Part shown: one piece after another, positions 53,313 to 63,290 of the stretch
How positions within the stretch are numbered: the first letter of the stretch is position 1
Layout: the number at the start of each line of letters is the position of its first letter
NCBI GenBank assembly: GCA_002835545.1
Contig: PIZK01000012.1
Coordinates: forward strand, 1-64,000
Origin: Alteromonadales bacterium alter-6D02
GTDB taxonomy: Bacteria; Pseudomonadota; Gammaproteobacteria; Enterobacterales; Psychrobiaceae
DNA: 64,000 nt
Direction: 5' to 3'
Notes under the pieces: generated by a model
The model's input: only the letters and a program-made list of their open reading frames with translations
The model's database searches: none
Told to the model about the DNA's origin: nothing
Program-made: the position numbers and the translations under genes

Positions 53313-55628
53313 ATGAGAACGAATACACCTGTGACAGACCGTCGTGTGTTACTAAAGCCCGGTCAGGATCTAGTTACAAAGACAGATCTTCAAGGACGCA
53401 TTACCTACGTTAACCCGGCGTTTGTTGACGTTAGTGGCTTTACTGAACAAGAGTTAATGGGCGAGCAGCATAATATTGTTAGGCACCCTGATATGCCTCA
53501 AGCTGCATTCAAAGATTTATGGTCTACATTAGAAGCAGGACGTCCTTGGGTTGGCTATGTAAAGAATCGTTGTAAAAATGGCGATTATTATTGGGTAATA
53601 GCGAATGTAACTCCGTTATTTAAAGATGGGCGTTTAACTGAATATATGTCGGTTCGTACTGCACCAACTGATTTGGAAATCGCCGACGCCGAACGCTTGT
53701 ATGGTCAGCTATCAAGAAACGAAACCACTTTACCCGGCCCTGATACCGTTAAGTCTAAAAATATTAAGTCATCTTTAAATAAGTGGATTGGTATTTCAGC
53801 CTTAACCATGCTTGCTATTGATATCCCACTGACCTTTATTGCACCCATGTTCACTGTTCTGGGGCCTTTAGCTGGATTAGGTGTGTTAGCCTATGGTGCT
53901 CATCGTGTGTTATCAAATAATGTCGTTTCAGGTATTGATAACGCGATAGAAGAGATGCGTCAGATAACGCAGGGGAACTACACTAAAAATATTCCGGTAA
54001 ATCAGGATGGGGAAGTTGGCGATTTACTGCGGATGGTCAAATCAATCCAGATTAAATTAGGTTTTGAAGTTAACGATGCTAAAGAGACTGCGCAACGTGC
54101 TGAGCGCGTGAAAGTTGCTTTGGATAATGTCTCGTCAAGTGTCATGATGGCTGACCCCAATGGTAATATCATTTATGTCAATGATTCTGTTGTTAAAATG
54201 CTGTCGGAAGCTCAGGAAGACATTCAAACCGAGTTACCACATTTTGATGCTTCTAAACTCATTGGTAGTAATTTCGACTCTTTTCACAAAGACCCATCTC
54301 ATCAGCGCCGCTTACTTGATGCGCTTAAATCAACGTTCAAGAGCCAAATTAGTGTTGGACCGCGTCGTTTTGTGCTGACCGCTGCCCCAGTAGTCGATGA
54401 GCAAGGTACTCGTTTAGGTTCTGTAGTTGAGTGGGCCGATGTCACACAACAGCTAGCGGCTGAAAGTGATGTAGAAAACATGATACGTGATGCTTCTCGT
54501 GGAATCCTAGACTCTCGTCTAGACCCAGAGAAATATGACGGATTTGTCGAGACAGTCGCCATCGGTATTAATGACATGTTAGATGCCGTTGTTGCGCCAA
54601 TTACCGAAGTTAAGCGAGTGGTTGCTGATTTATCTCAGGGTAACTTGACATCGAAAATGAATGGTGATTTTGAAGGTGAGTTCGCAGAATTAGATGATTC
54701 GCTTCAATCGGCGATGTTGAAACTCGAAGATATTGTTAGTGAGATTCGAACTTCGAGTGGCTCGATTGCTTCGGGTGCTGAAGAAATATCTAAAGGTAAT
54801 ACAACGCTGAGTGGCCGCACCGAGGCACAAGCCGCAAGCCTAGAACAAACGGCGGCTAGTATGGAGCAGATGACGGCTACGGTACGTCAAAATGCAGACA
54901 GTGCGGCTCAAGCAAATGATCTTGCTGAAAATGCGAAGAAACTAGCTGAGAATGGCGGCGAAATTTCAGAGCGAGTTGTTCACTCAATGAGTGAGATTAG
55001 CCGTTCTAGTACACAGATATCAGAGATTATTGGTGTGATTGATGAAATCGCATTCCAGACAAACTTACTAGCATTAAATGCTGCGGTTGAGGCGGCTCGA
55101 GCAGGCGAACAAGGTCGTGGTTTTGCAGTAGTTGCAGCTGAAGTACGTAACCTTGCGCAACGAAGTGCAAGTGCTGCTAAAGAAATCAAAGGCTTGATCA
55201 GTGACAGTGTTGCTAAAGTGGAAGAGGGCGGTCGCTTTGTTGATGAGTCCGGTAAAGCACTAACGGAAATAGTTGGTGCCATTCATGAAGTATCTAACAT
55301 CGTTAGTGAAATAGCCTTAGCAAGTAAAGAACAGGCAACAGGCATCGATCAGGTTAATGTTGCTGTCTCGGACATGGATGAAGGCACACAACAAAATGCA
55401 GCCCTAGTTGAAGAGGTTGCCGCAGCATCTGAAGGTATGGAAGAGCAGGCGGTTCAATTGCGCCAGTTAATGGGGTTTTTCTCATCATCTAATTCCCAAG
55501 TGATACATTCATTGAATGATAAGAAGACAAATTTAACCCCTGTGCCAGCAGCTGTTACTGCAAAAAAATCTAACAGGGCACCGATGGCTGCACCTGATAG
55601 CAATGATATGGAATGGGAAGAGTTTTAA
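53313..55628 (+). CDS. Aer-like PAS chemoreceptor with C-terminal docking pentapeptide
   Basis: 771 residues. An Aer-type PAS domain lies at the N-terminus ([37 protein letters not shown]). Two membrane segments (~155-195) are followed by HAMP, a second PAS-like region (~265-385), a further HAMP-like linker and the signal domain ([33 protein letters not shown]). The protein ends EWEEF, fitting the xWxxF pentapeptide that tethers CheR and CheB. The adjacent cheR, cheD and cheB support this being the main receptor of the cluster. PAS may bind FAD or haem to sense redox or oxygen (inference). Confidence 0.92.
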   Translation: MRTNTPVTDRRVLLKPGQDLVTKTDLQGRITYVNPAFVDVSGFTEQELMGEQHNIVRHPDMPQAAFKDLWSTLEAGRPWVGYVKNRCKNGDYYWVIANVTPLFKDGRLTEYMSVRTAPTDLEIADAERLYGQLSRNETTLPGPDTVKSKNIKSSLNKWIGISALTMLAIDIPLTFIAPMFTVLGPLAGLGVLAYGAHRVLSNNVVSGIDNAIEEMRQITQGNYTKNIPVNQDGEVGDLLRMVKSIQIKLGFEVNDAKETAQRAERVKVALDNVSSSVMMADPNGNIIYVNDSVVKMLSEAQEDIQTELPHFDASKLIGSNFDSFHKDPSHQRRLLDALKSTFKSQISVGPRRFVLTAAPVVDEQGTRLGSVVEWADVTQQLAAESDVENMIRDASRGILDSRLDPEKYDGFVETVAIGINDMLDAVVAPITEVKRVVADLSQGNLTSKMNGDFEGEFAELDDSLQSAMLKLEDIVSEIRTSSGSIASGAEEISKGNTTLSGRTEAQAASLEQTAASMEQMTATVRQNADSAAQANDLAENAKKLAENGGEISERVVHSMSEISRSSTQISEIIGVIDEIAFQTNLLALNAAVEAARAGEQGRGFAVVAAEVRNLAQRSASAAKEIKGLISDSVAKVEEGGRFVDESGKALTEIVGAIHEVSNIVSEIALASKEQATGIDQVNVAVSDMDEGTQQNAALVEEVAAASEGMEEQAVQLRQLMGFFSSSNSQVIHSLNDKKTNLTPVPAAVTAKKSNRAPMAAPDSNDMEWEEF

Positions 55629-55649
55629 TGGATAAGCTAGGGCGAGCTA

Positions 55650-56519
55650 ATGGCTAGGTTGACGACAGCCTCGAAACGGGAAATTTGCGAGGAGAGAGAG
55701 CGTGAATTTCCTTATACCAAACATGATTTTGAGCGAGTTAAATCACGTATTTACGCTCATGCAGGTATATCCTTGGCTAGTCATAAGAAGGATCTAGTTT
55801 ACAATCGGTTAGTCAGGCGTCTTCGTCAATTAAAGCTTGGTAGCTTTTCAGAGTATCTTGCATATGTGGACTCATCTGAAGAAGAGTTTGGTCATTTCGT
55901 GAATGCATTAACGACGAATCTTACCTCATTTTTCAGAGAGTCACATCATTTTGACTTTCTGACAAAGCAATACCTACCTTCACTGGAAAAGCGAGGGCAG
56001 CGAGAACTAAAAGTCTGGTCCTCTGCCTGTTCCATTGGTGAGGAGCCTTATAGCATAGCTATTAGTATCTTTGAGTCAGAGGTAGATATTCAATCATGGG
56101 ATATCAAAATTTATGCAACTGATATCGATACAAATGTTTTACAGACAGCAAAGACGGGTGTTTACCCAATAGAGCGTTTGGATAATTTATCAAAAGCTAG
56201 AAAACGAAATAATTTTTTAAAGGGGGTCGGTCCGCAGGCGAATAAAGCTCGGATTAAACCTCATTTACAGAATCTAGTTGAATTTCAAGTATGTAACTTG
56301 ATGAAGGAGTGGCCTGTAACAGAAGCTCTCGATATTATATTTTGCCGTAATGTGATGATTTATTTTGATAAAGAGACGCAGAATATACTATTGGAAAGAA
56401 TGACTCAGCTGCTTAAACCCGGAGGGATCTTGTGCCTAGGTCACTCTGAAACGCCTGCAAGGTCGATGAATGAATATAAACTTTTAGGTCGAACCATGTA
56501 TCAAAAAATACATGATTAA
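55650..56519 (+). CDS. cheR: Chemotaxis methyltransferase CheR
   Basis: 289 residues. N-terminal helical domain (FERVKSRIYAHAGISLASHKKDL) and SAM-dependent methyltransferase part (LTTNLTSFFRESHHFDFL, VWSSACSIGEEPYSIAI, YATDIDTNVLQTAKTGVYP, DIIFCRNVMIYFDKETQ). It methylates glutamates of the receptors. It starts 21 bases after the receptor gene and precedes cheD. Full length. Confidence 0.94.
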   Translation: MARLTTASKREICEEREREFPYTKHDFERVKSRIYAHAGISLASHKKDLVYNRLVRRLRQLKLGSFSEYLAYVDSSEEEFGHFVNALTTNLTSFFRESHHFDFLTKQYLPSLEKRGQRELKVWSSACSIGEEPYSIAISIFESEVDIQSWDIKIYATDIDTNVLQTAKTGVYPIERLDNLSKARKRNNFLKGVGPQANKARIKPHLQNLVEFQVCNLMKEWPVTEALDIIFCRNVMIYFDKETQNILLERMTQLLKPGGILCLGHSETPARSMNEYKLLGRTMYQKIHD

Positions 56520-56537
56520 CGTGGTAATGTTTTTTTT

Positions 56538-57155
56538 ATGGTTGTAAATGCAGAGCTGGGTGTCAGCCCATTTAAAGAATTTAAACATATTAGACGCTTT
56601 TGGATGCCCAGACATCAGAAATATGGTGTAAAGATTGTCGCGGGTGATTATTACGTTAGCGATTGTGATGAAATGATCACGACTGTATTGGGCTCATGTG
56701 TCACGGTATGTATTCGCGATCCTGCAGTTGCAGTTGGTGGAATTAATCATTTTATTTTACCAGACAGTGACTGCGATATCTTGTCTGCGTCAAATCGCTA
56801 TGGGGTATTTGCGATGGAACAATTGATCAATACTATTGTAAAATACGGCGGCAATAGAAACAATTTTGAAATTAAGCTTGTGGGCGGTGGCAATATGTTA
56901 GGGGGCACTAATCATATTGGTCAGCGTAACATTGATTTTATTAGAAGCTTTTTGAAATTAGAAGGTTTTAACGTGATTGCTGAGGATCTCGGTGGAGATA
57001 AGCCTCGCAAGATTATGTATAACGTGGTTAATGGTAAATTATTAGTAAATAAACTTAAGTGTCAACACCACGATAAATACCTCGCACTGGAACTTGAAAC
57101 ACAACGCAAAAATCGTCAGTTACAGTCACATGATGATATTGAATTATTTGATTAA
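56538..57155 (+). CDS. cheD: Receptor deamidase CheD
   Basis: 205 residues. The catalytic Cys is in TTVLGSCVTVCIRD and the partner His in GGINHFILPDSD; IKLVGGGNMLGGTNHIGQRN is also characteristic. CheD converts receptor glutamines to glutamates, and in other species cooperates with CheC. The last residues (SHDDIELFD) share the tail DIELF with the MCP-like protein encoded at 58237-59460. It starts 18 bases after cheR. Confidence 0.93.
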   Translation: MVVNAELGVSPFKEFKHIRRFWMPRHQKYGVKIVAGDYYVSDCDEMITTVLGSCVTVCIRDPAVAVGGINHFILPDSDCDILSASNRYGVFAMEQLINTIVKYGGNRNNFEIKLVGGGNMLGGTNHIGQRNIDFIRSFLKLEGFNVIAEDLGGDKPRKIMYNVVNGKLLVNKLKCQHHDKYLALELETQRKNRQLQSHDDIELFD

Positions 57156-57164
57156 AGGAATGTT

Positions 57165-58256
57165 ATGCAACAACCGATTAGAGTGTTAATTGTTGATGAT
57201 TCAAAGTTAGTGAGAGAGATTCTCAAAGAAATCTTAAACCAGTTTCCTGATATTGACGTTATTGGGGCAGCATGTGATGCCTACGAAGCCCGCGAATTAA
57301 TTAAAGCGCTAAACCCTGATGTCATAACATTAGATGTAGAAATGCCAAAAATGGATGGTATTACGTTCCTTAAGAATGTCATGCGTTTAAGACCTATGCC
57401 CGTTGTCATGCTTTCAACGTTAACAACTAAAGGCGCTGATGTGACTTTTGAAGCGTTAGAAGTTGGTGCTGTTGATTTTATTGCAAAACCCAAGTCAGAA
57501 AAAATGATGGGAAATGTTGATAACTTCTCTCACATGCTTTACGAAAAAATTATTGGTGCTGCATCTGTTGATATTCGCGCCCTTAAAAAGCGCCATGTTG
57601 AATCTCAGTCTGTCGCTTATCGCGGTTTAGATGCAAATAATACGATTATCGCTTTAGGTGCATCAACTGGTGGAACAGAAGCACTACGAGAAGTGTTAAA
57701 ACAACTACCGATTAATTCTCCTCCGGTAGTGGTGACTCAGCATATACCTGAAAGCTTTAGTTTACGTTTTGCCAAACGGTTAAATGAGCATTGCAAAATG
57801 GCGGTAAAAGAAGCTGCTGATGGTGATGTGCTTAAAGCGGGGAATGTCTATGTTGCCCCTGGAAATAGACACCTTTGTATAGATTTAGTGAGAGGCCAAT
57901 ACTTGTGCCGTCTTGATGATAGCCCTGCAATGAATCGTCATAAGCCTTCAGTGGATATGATGTTTAACTCATTAGCTGTCATTTCTGGCACAAAAATATA
58001 CTCAGGCCTGCTGACTGGGATGGGTGCAGATGGTGCCAAAGGTATGTTGGCACTTAAGCAGAATGGTGCCTATACCTTGATCCAAGATAAAGCATCTAGC
58101 ATGATTTGGGGAATGCCAGGCGCAGCATTTAAACTGAATGCTCATACAGACCAATCTTCCCTTGCTAATTTTGCAACGACGTTACTCAACAAGGTTAATG
58201 AAGGTGCAACAGTCAATATTGACTCGAGGAAACACAATGCTTCAATTCGAACATAA
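57165..58256 (+). CDS. cheB: Chemotaxis response regulator/methylesterase CheB
   Basis: 363 residues. Receiver domain ([13 protein letters not shown]; phospho-Asp in [13 protein letters not shown]) followed by the methylesterase domain with Ser in [16 protein letters not shown], His in [14 protein letters not shown] and Asp in [14 protein letters not shown]. It removes methyl groups from receptors when phosphorylated by CheA. The ATG of the next gene lies inside its end (20-base overlap). Confidence 0.95.
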   Translation: MQQPIRVLIVDDSKLVREILKEILNQFPDIDVIGAACDAYEARELIKALNPDVITLDVEMPKMDGITFLKNVMRLRPMPVVMLSTLTTKGADVTFEALEVGAVDFIAKPKSEKMMGNVDNFSHMLYEKIIGAASVDIRALKKRHVESQSVAYRGLDANNTIIALGASTGGTEALREVLKQLPINSPPVVVTQHIPESFSLRFAKRLNEHCKMAVKEAADGDVLKAGNVYVAPGNRHLCIDLVRGQYLCRLDDSPAMNRHKPSVDMMFNSLAVISGTKIYSGLLTGMGADGAKGMLALKQNGAYTLIQDKASSMIWGMPGAAFKLNAHTDQSSLANFATTLLNKVNEGATVNIDSRKHNASIRT

Positions 58257-59460
58257 GAGTACGTGGCTTGGTTTAATTTGTTTAACCGGCTTAGGTTACA
58301 GTCTACTCGCGTCTGTATCGGTATTAGTGCAAATTGTATTGCTCTTATCTATAGCCGTGATATTTATTCTGCAGTCTTTAAAGTTACAGGCTACACAGAC
58401 TCATAATTTGGCAGAGCAAAAATCTGAAGGACGCTTTTCCGCTAACGTCACCAAAGATAGCGAGCACTGTATCTCTGATATCTATACAGAATTAGAGCAA
58501 ACATTTGCTTTTGAAAGAGATATCATCAGTAATGAAGTCACACGAGCAAACACTTTTGTGTCGAGTGCAGTTGTTGGTATGAGTCAATCTTTTCATGAGA
58601 TGAAAGATATCAGCGACAAACAACATGCTTTGCTGAATGAATTAATTGCTTCGAACGATAACCGTATGGGGGAACTCTCGACTGGTGAAGATGAATCATT
58701 AACTATGCAAGAGTACATTTCAGAGTCTGGTCGTCTTCTAGAGGAGTTTGTCCAAGTTGTTGTCACAACATCCAAACAAAGTTTAAAAACGCTTAATCAT
58801 ATTGATGACATGGTTGTTCAAGTAGATAGTATTTTTAATCTATTAGAGAATGTTGAGGGTTTAGCTAGTCGCACGAATTTACTAGCGTTAAATGCGAGTA
58901 TTGAGGCCGCCAGAGCTGGAGAGGTTGGCCGCGGCTTTGCCGTAGTGGCAGATGAAGTTCGTTCGTTATCAATTAGTTCTTCTGAATTAAATGAACAAAT
59001 CCGCAATAAAATTGATGCCGCGAAAAGTACCATTGATGATCTTAGAGAGTCGGTTGAGCATATGGCGTCAACAGACATGTCTAATACATTAAAAACAAAA
59101 GCAAAGATCAGTGGTATGACGGGCAGTGTGTCTGACATTAATAAGAATATGCGAGAGACTATTTCATCACTGGAATTAATGAGTGATGAGATGGACAATG
59201 CGATGGCGCAAGCCGTTCGCTCTTTGCAATTTGAAGACATGACAACACAGTCATTGCAGTCTATCAGCATCAACATTGATCAATTTAATGCGATTAGTGC
59301 TGAGTTGGCTCAACTGAGTCATAGTAATGAACCGATTGAAGTTCAGTTGCAACATATCAAAGATGTTTGTGCCAAAGTACGTGAGAAAAGCTCTCAGGCG
59401 TCAAATAATAGGACCGTTTCTCAGGAAAGCTTAGATGAAGGTGATATTGAGCTTTTCTAA
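58237..59460 (+). CDS. MCP-like signalling protein without a sensor domain
   Basis: I choose ATG 58237, preceded by GAGGAAACACA, giving 407 residues; the frame is open further upstream within cheB. Two adjacent membrane segments (~9-20 and ~25-45) have no periplasmic domain between. The rest is helical, with the MCP tip [17 protein letters not shown] and [14 protein letters not shown], then a CheZ-like [11 protein letters not shown] stretch. The end DEGDIELF matches the CheD tail. It may be a cytoplasm-facing sensor or an adaptor within the array. It overlaps cheB by 20 bases. Confidence 0.88.
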   Translation: MLQFEHKSTWLGLICLTGLGYSLLASVSVLVQIVLLLSIAVIFILQSLKLQATQTHNLAEQKSEGRFSANVTKDSEHCISDIYTELEQTFAFERDIISNEVTRANTFVSSAVVGMSQSFHEMKDISDKQHALLNELIASNDNRMGELSTGEDESLTMQEYISESGRLLEEFVQVVVTTSKQSLKTLNHIDDMVVQVDSIFNLLENVEGLASRTNLLALNASIEAARAGEVGRGFAVVADEVRSLSISSSELNEQIRNKIDAAKSTIDDLRESVEHMASTDMSNTLKTKAKISGMTGSVSDINKNMRETISSLELMSDEMDNAMAQAVRSLQFEDMTTQSLQSISINIDQFNAISAELAQLSHSNEPIEVQLQHIKDVCAKVREKSSQASNNRTVSQESLDEGDIELF

Positions 59461-59493
59461 TCGTCATCAACAAAGTTTATTTAAGGGGATTTG

Positions 59494-59802
59494 ATGTCAA
59501 TTGTCAGCCGTGTAGCAAGCAACAATAAAGATATTGTTATTACCATTTCTGAGCGATTTGATTTCTCGCAATATAAGATCTTTCGTGAAGCTTACTGTGA
59601 CTGTAATGGTTCTGGAACCGATTTTTATGTCGACCTCAGCAAGGCCAATTATATGGACTCTTCTGCATTGGGTATGTTGTTGTTGCTAAAAGAGCATGCG
59701 GATAAGCTTGCAGGAAAAGTGATTATTGAGCGTCCTAATGATGCTATAAATAAAGTGCTAGAAATTGCACAATTTCATCACCTAATGACTATTGTTAGAT
59801 AA
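59494..59802 (+). CDS. STAS-domain anti-sigma antagonist (HsbA/CrsA-like)
   Basis: 102 residues from ATG 59494, with AAGGGG upstream. One STAS domain with the phosphorylation site NYMDSSALGMLLLL (Ser57/Ser58 in the longer reading). In Pseudomonas HsbA and Shewanella CrsA, such a protein is switched by a neighbouring PP2C/kinase regulator, as is encoded here 10 bases into its 3' end. It could then bind an anti-sigma factor such as FlgM or a diguanylate cyclase (family knowledge, inference). Confidence 0.85.
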   Translation: MSIVSRVASNNKDIVITISERFDFSQYKIFREAYCDCNGSGTDFYVDLSKANYMDSSALGMLLLLKEHADKLAGKVIIERPNDAINKVLEIAQFHHLMTIVR

Positions 59803-61546
59803 TAATGGTCTTTTCTCTTTGAAAACCGGCATTGAAAGTCAAGTCCTGATCATTGACTCAAACCCTGATCAGCTTGAGCGTCTGGCCAAGGCCGTTAATG
59901 ACGAAGGCTTTAAAACGATTCTCTCCCACGACGGGATGCAGGGGATGGTTAAGTTTTATCAAGAACGCCCAGATTTAGTACTTATCGACTATCACGCCAT
60001 TGGGATGAATGCGATAGACTCTTGTCGGCAAATTAAAGCCCTTGCAGCTGATGTATTTGTGCCTGTTGTTATCATCTCCGATTACCTCGATGAAAAACAA
60101 ATTAGCGAGTGTGTAGCCGCTGGGGCAGATGATATTATTTTTAAGCCTTTTTCGTTGGCCATCTTTTGCTCTAAAATTTATGCCATGTTCCGTATCGCAG
60201 ACTTATATCGTGAGTTGCATTCATTGACCTCGGAACGCCAAAATGATGAAGAACTAGCAGAACAACTATTTAGTGATGTGGTCGAAAAGGGAAATGTTGC
60301 GAAAGAACACATTAAAATCTTTAAACGTTCAGCTAAGACATTTAGTGGTGATGTTCAACTAACGGCATTGTGCCCTAGTGGTGATGTGAATGTATTGTTA
60401 GGTGATTTCACTGGGCATGGTTTAAGTTCCGCTATCGGAGCAATTCCGCTGGCTGATATTTTTCGTGCTATGACCGATAAAGGGCACGCCCCTTTGGAGA
60501 TAATCAGGCAAATTAATCGTAAAATGCATCAGCTACTGCCAACACATATGTTTCTCGCGTTGTCGATGGTGACGTTGTCGGTAAGTGAAAAAGTGGCCTA
60601 TGTTTGGAACGCTGGAATGGAAGATGTATTGGCATTTAATGGTGGTACTGGCACATTAAAGCACCGAGTTAAATCATTTCACCCCCCATTAGGTATCTCT
60701 AATCAATTATTACATGAGATGAAGCCGAAGATTATCCCACTTGAAGCTAATGATCGAATCTTGCTTTATAGTGATGGCATTGTTGAGGCCAGAAATAGAG
60801 CAGGGGATTTTTTTGGTGAAGCGAGATTGATTGATTCGACTAAACAAGGTTTTATCAATCGGGACGTAACAGGTCATATCATTGCTGCAGTTGAAGTTTT
60901 TTGCGAAGACTTACCCCAAGATGATGACATATCACTAGTCGATATCAATTGTGATTTAAGTCATTATCAGAGTTTGTCTCCCGTCAGATCACGTGAATTA
61001 GACTTCTCGGTGGTTGAAGATGATTTGAGTAAGCAAAGTGGCTCTTGGGGCTGGCAAATGTCATTATCAGGCGATAAGTTATCTGCAGTTGACCCTATTC
61101 CAATTATTATTAATCAACTCCAAGAAATAGAAGGGCAAGGAGAGCATTGGCATAGTTTATTTACTGTTTTAACTGAGCTATTTGTTAATGCACTTGACCA
61201 TGGGGTGCTAGCGTTGAGTTCAGATCTAAAATCATCTCCAGAAGGCTTTGCTCATTACTTTAGTGAAAAGCAAAAGCGCCTTAAAGAAGTCGATAAGGGA
61301 TTCATAAAGATCAAACTTGAGCATAGCCCAACCGAAAATGGTGGGTTGTTGACTATTGTGATCAAAGACTCAGGGGGCGGCTTCGACTTTGAATCCTGGT
61401 TGACGACTGCTGCTCAGCAGTCACCAATTAGTAGTGCGTTAAGTGGTCGAGGCATACAGTTAGTGCAAGAGTTGTGTGAGCATTTAACTTATCTTGATAA
61501 TGGATCGACCGTCAAAGCTGTTTATTGCTGGAGCCGTGATCGTTAA
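59792..61546 (+). CDS. REC-PP2C-HATPase partner-switching regulator (HsbR/CrsR-like)
   Basis: 584 residues. Receiver domain (~15-135; Asp66 in LVLIDYHAIGM), a short helical linker, a SpoIIE/RsbU-type PP2C phosphatase (~175-395; GDVNVLLGDFTGHGLSSAIG, LLYSDGIVEARN, DLPQDDDISLVDI) and an RsbW-like HATPase (~430-584; ELFVNALDHGVL, IKDSGGGFDFESW, GRGIQLVQELC). It both removes and adds phosphate on a STAS partner, most likely the protein encoded just upstream. The start is uncertain: TTG 59792, overlapping the STAS stop, or TTG 59819; no ATG is available near. Confidence 0.87.
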   Translation: MLDNNGLFSLKTGIESQVLIIDSNPDQLERLAKAVNDEGFKTILSHDGMQGMVKFYQERPDLVLIDYHAIGMNAIDSCRQIKALAADVFVPVVIISDYLDEKQISECVAAGADDIIFKPFSLAIFCSKIYAMFRIADLYRELHSLTSERQNDEELAEQLFSDVVEKGNVAKEHIKIFKRSAKTFSGDVQLTALCPSGDVNVLLGDFTGHGLSSAIGAIPLADIFRAMTDKGHAPLEIIRQINRKMHQLLPTHMFLALSMVTLSVSEKVAYVWNAGMEDVLAFNGGTGTLKHRVKSFHPPLGISNQLLHEMKPKIIPLEANDRILLYSDGIVEARNRAGDFFGEARLIDSTKQGFINRDVTGHIIAAVEVFCEDLPQDDDISLVDINCDLSHYQSLSPVRSRELDFSVVEDDLSKQSGSWGWQMSLSGDKLSAVDPIPIIINQLQEIEGQGEHWHSLFTVLTELFVNALDHGVLALSSDLKSSPEGFAHYFSEKQKRLKEVDKGFIKIKLEHSPTENGGLLTIVIKDSGGGFDFESWLTTAAQQSPISSALSGRGIQLVQELCEHLTYLDNGSTVKAVYCWSRDR

Positions 61547-61574
61547 CGGCCAACCCATAGTCCAAGCGGTCTTG

Positions 61575-62099
61575 TTATTCCTCTTCGCTTACCGTACCCA
61601 ATTGAGTTAATTGATTGTCAGTGAGTAACTTATCTACGTTCAAAAGCAAAACGAGTTTTTGTTCTATTTCAACAAGCCCTGATAGGTATTGAGCATCGAT
61701 GATGCCGCCTATCGCTGGCTTAGGCCGAATATCTTGCTGATTAACGCTATGAGTATCTGAAACAGAGTCAACCACGACACCAATCACTAGTTCAGTATCT
61801 TGATGGTTTACGTTAATTAAAATGACAACAGTTGTTGGGCCATATTCTTTAGCCTCGATAGAGAAACGTTCTCTTAAGTCTATAATGGGAACAATATTAC
61901 CCCGAAGGTTTATTACTCCTTTAATAAAACTGGGAATATCAGGAATTGTTGTGATCGGCGCCCATTCCCTTATCTCATTCACTTTCAGTATATCTACCCC
62001 GTATTCTTCATCATCGAGGTGGAAGGTAAGAAATTGTTGTGAGCCTTCCTGCATCCAATCATCACTTTTATTGGATGAACCTTGTGGGTTGGTGACCAT
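61575..62099 (-). CDS. Second CheW-like coupling protein
   Basis: 174 residues, one CheW domain: QFLTFHLDDEEYGVDILKVNEIREW, PSFIKGVINLRGNIVPIIDLRERF, VIGVVVDSVSDTHSV. The N-terminal ~15 residues are hydrophilic. It is read opposite to the rest of the chemotaxis cluster and ends 29 bases from the PP2C gene, a convergent arrangement. It probably couples a different receptor set to CheA. Confidence 0.9.
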   Translation of the reverse strand: MVTNPQGSSNKSDDWMQEGSQQFLTFHLDDEEYGVDILKVNEIREWAPITTIPDIPSFIKGVINLRGNIVPIIDLRERFSIEAKEYGPTTVVILINVNHQDTELVIGVVVDSVSDTHSVNQQDIRPKPAIGGIIDAQYLSGLVEIEQKLVLLLNVDKLLTDNQLTQLGTVSEEE

Positions 62100-62283
62100 A
62101 ATAAACCTTGCTTTTAGTGTTTGTTCTATTCAAACAATAAATTAAAAAAATCTCAATAGTTTCCTGTTGTATTCTACCATTTAATCTGACTATTATAGGA
62201 TTTATGAACTACACTATTTAATATTATCAAGCTTTGACAAGGAAGGATGCTCTGTTGCATGTGTCTAAGCTACTCAAGTCAAT

Positions 62284-62664
62284 ATGGATGTTTTTAATAT
62301 GAGTTCAATAAAACACTTTTTAATTGTTGATGACAGTCGTTTAACCAGAATGATAATTGCTAAGATTGTCAGCGAACACTATCAACAATGGCAAATCTCA
62401 CATGCTCACGATGCCCAATCTGCTGTTGAGATGGTGAAGTCTCAGAGTTTTGATTTTATTTCACTTGATCACAACATGCCCGACGTAACGGGATTAACCA
62501 TTCTCCCCGATATACAGCACCATCAGCCTAATGCTCATATTGGTGTTTTTACCGCGAATATACAGCGAGTCATGCGACAGCGTGTAGCATCACACGGAGT
62601 GTCTTTTTATCCTAAACCAATTAATGAAGCCATGGTGCTTCGTTTTATTGGGGAGGCGAACTAA
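62284..62664 (+). CDS. Lone receiver-domain response regulator
   Basis: 126 residues. Acidic pocket in FLIVDDSRLTRMI, phospho-Asp in FISLDHNMPDVTG, and the later Lys in SFYPKPINEAMV. The Thr/Ser position reads GVFTANIQ. No output domain. It overlaps the next (CheC-type) gene by one base (TAATG), so it is probably that protein's partner. The start could also be ATG 62299 (MSSIKHF). Confidence 0.85.
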   Translation: MDVFNMSSIKHFLIVDDSRLTRMIIAKIVSEHYQQWQISHAHDAQSAVEMVKSQSFDFISLDHNMPDVTGLTILPDIQHHQPNAHIGVFTANIQRVMRQRVASHGVSFYPKPINEAMVLRFIGEAN

Positions 62665-63287
62665 TGAATCAAGCACTCCTGTCAGATGAACATAATGATA
62701 CACTTTGTGAATTATTTAATATTGGTATGGGCCGTGCAGCTAACTCCCTAAGTGAGATGGTTCACGAAGAAGTGATTTTGTCAGTACCGCAATTAAATAC
62801 AGTGAAGGCTAGCCCAACTTCATTGGCTCTTAGTTTAGGCCAAAGTCGATACTTGCATGCTATCGAGCAATGTTTTTCAGGGGATTTATCTGGGCAAGCC
62901 TACTTAGTGTTCGATGACTTTAGTGGTGTTGACTTAGTTCGTCAGCTACTTGGTGAAAGCGCTATGTGTCAGGATCTTGGAGAGTTAGAGCAAGAAACGC
63001 TTACTGAGGTAGCGAATATCATTCTTAATGCTTGTTTTTGCTGTATAGCCGAGGTTTTGGAGTGCGATATTGAAAGTGATGTGCCCTTATTACTCAAAGG
63101 TACACCCAATGAGTTGTTCCATTTACAATTCTCTAATGCAGGGTTAGCGCCTTACTTATTAACAGTCTCCATGACATTTCAGTTACCCAGTAAGTCGATT
63201 AAGGGGCAAGTCTCAATTTTAATGGCGACAGAGTCATTACAAAAACTTATAAAAGAGCTTGAACGTTTTTCACTGATTTATACATAG
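62664..63287 (+). CDS. CheC-type phosphatase
   Basis: 207 residues. Two CheC/FliY-like phosphatase motifs (E-x-x-N) are visible: LCELFNIGMGRAANSLSEM at the start and TLTEVANIILNACFCC in the middle. CheC proteins dephosphorylate CheY-P and can bind CheD. The adjacent overlapping receiver gene suggests that protein as substrate. CheD is encoded 6 kb upstream in the same window. Cytosolic. Confidence 0.82.
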   Translation: MNQALLSDEHNDTLCELFNIGMGRAANSLSEMVHEEVILSVPQLNTVKASPTSLALSLGQSRYLHAIEQCFSGDLSGQAYLVFDDFSGVDLVRQLLGESAMCQDLGELEQETLTEVANIILNACFCCIAEVLECDIESDVPLLLKGTPNELFHLQFSNAGLAPYLLTVSMTFQLPSKSIKGQVSILMATESLQKLIKELERFSLIYT

Positions 63288-63290
63288 GCG

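Noticed and set aside
58138-58236. Longer start for the MCP-like gene within cheB
   Set aside because: The added 33 residues are an out-of-frame reading of cheB; ATG 58237 has a good ribosome-binding site and gives a membrane anchor.
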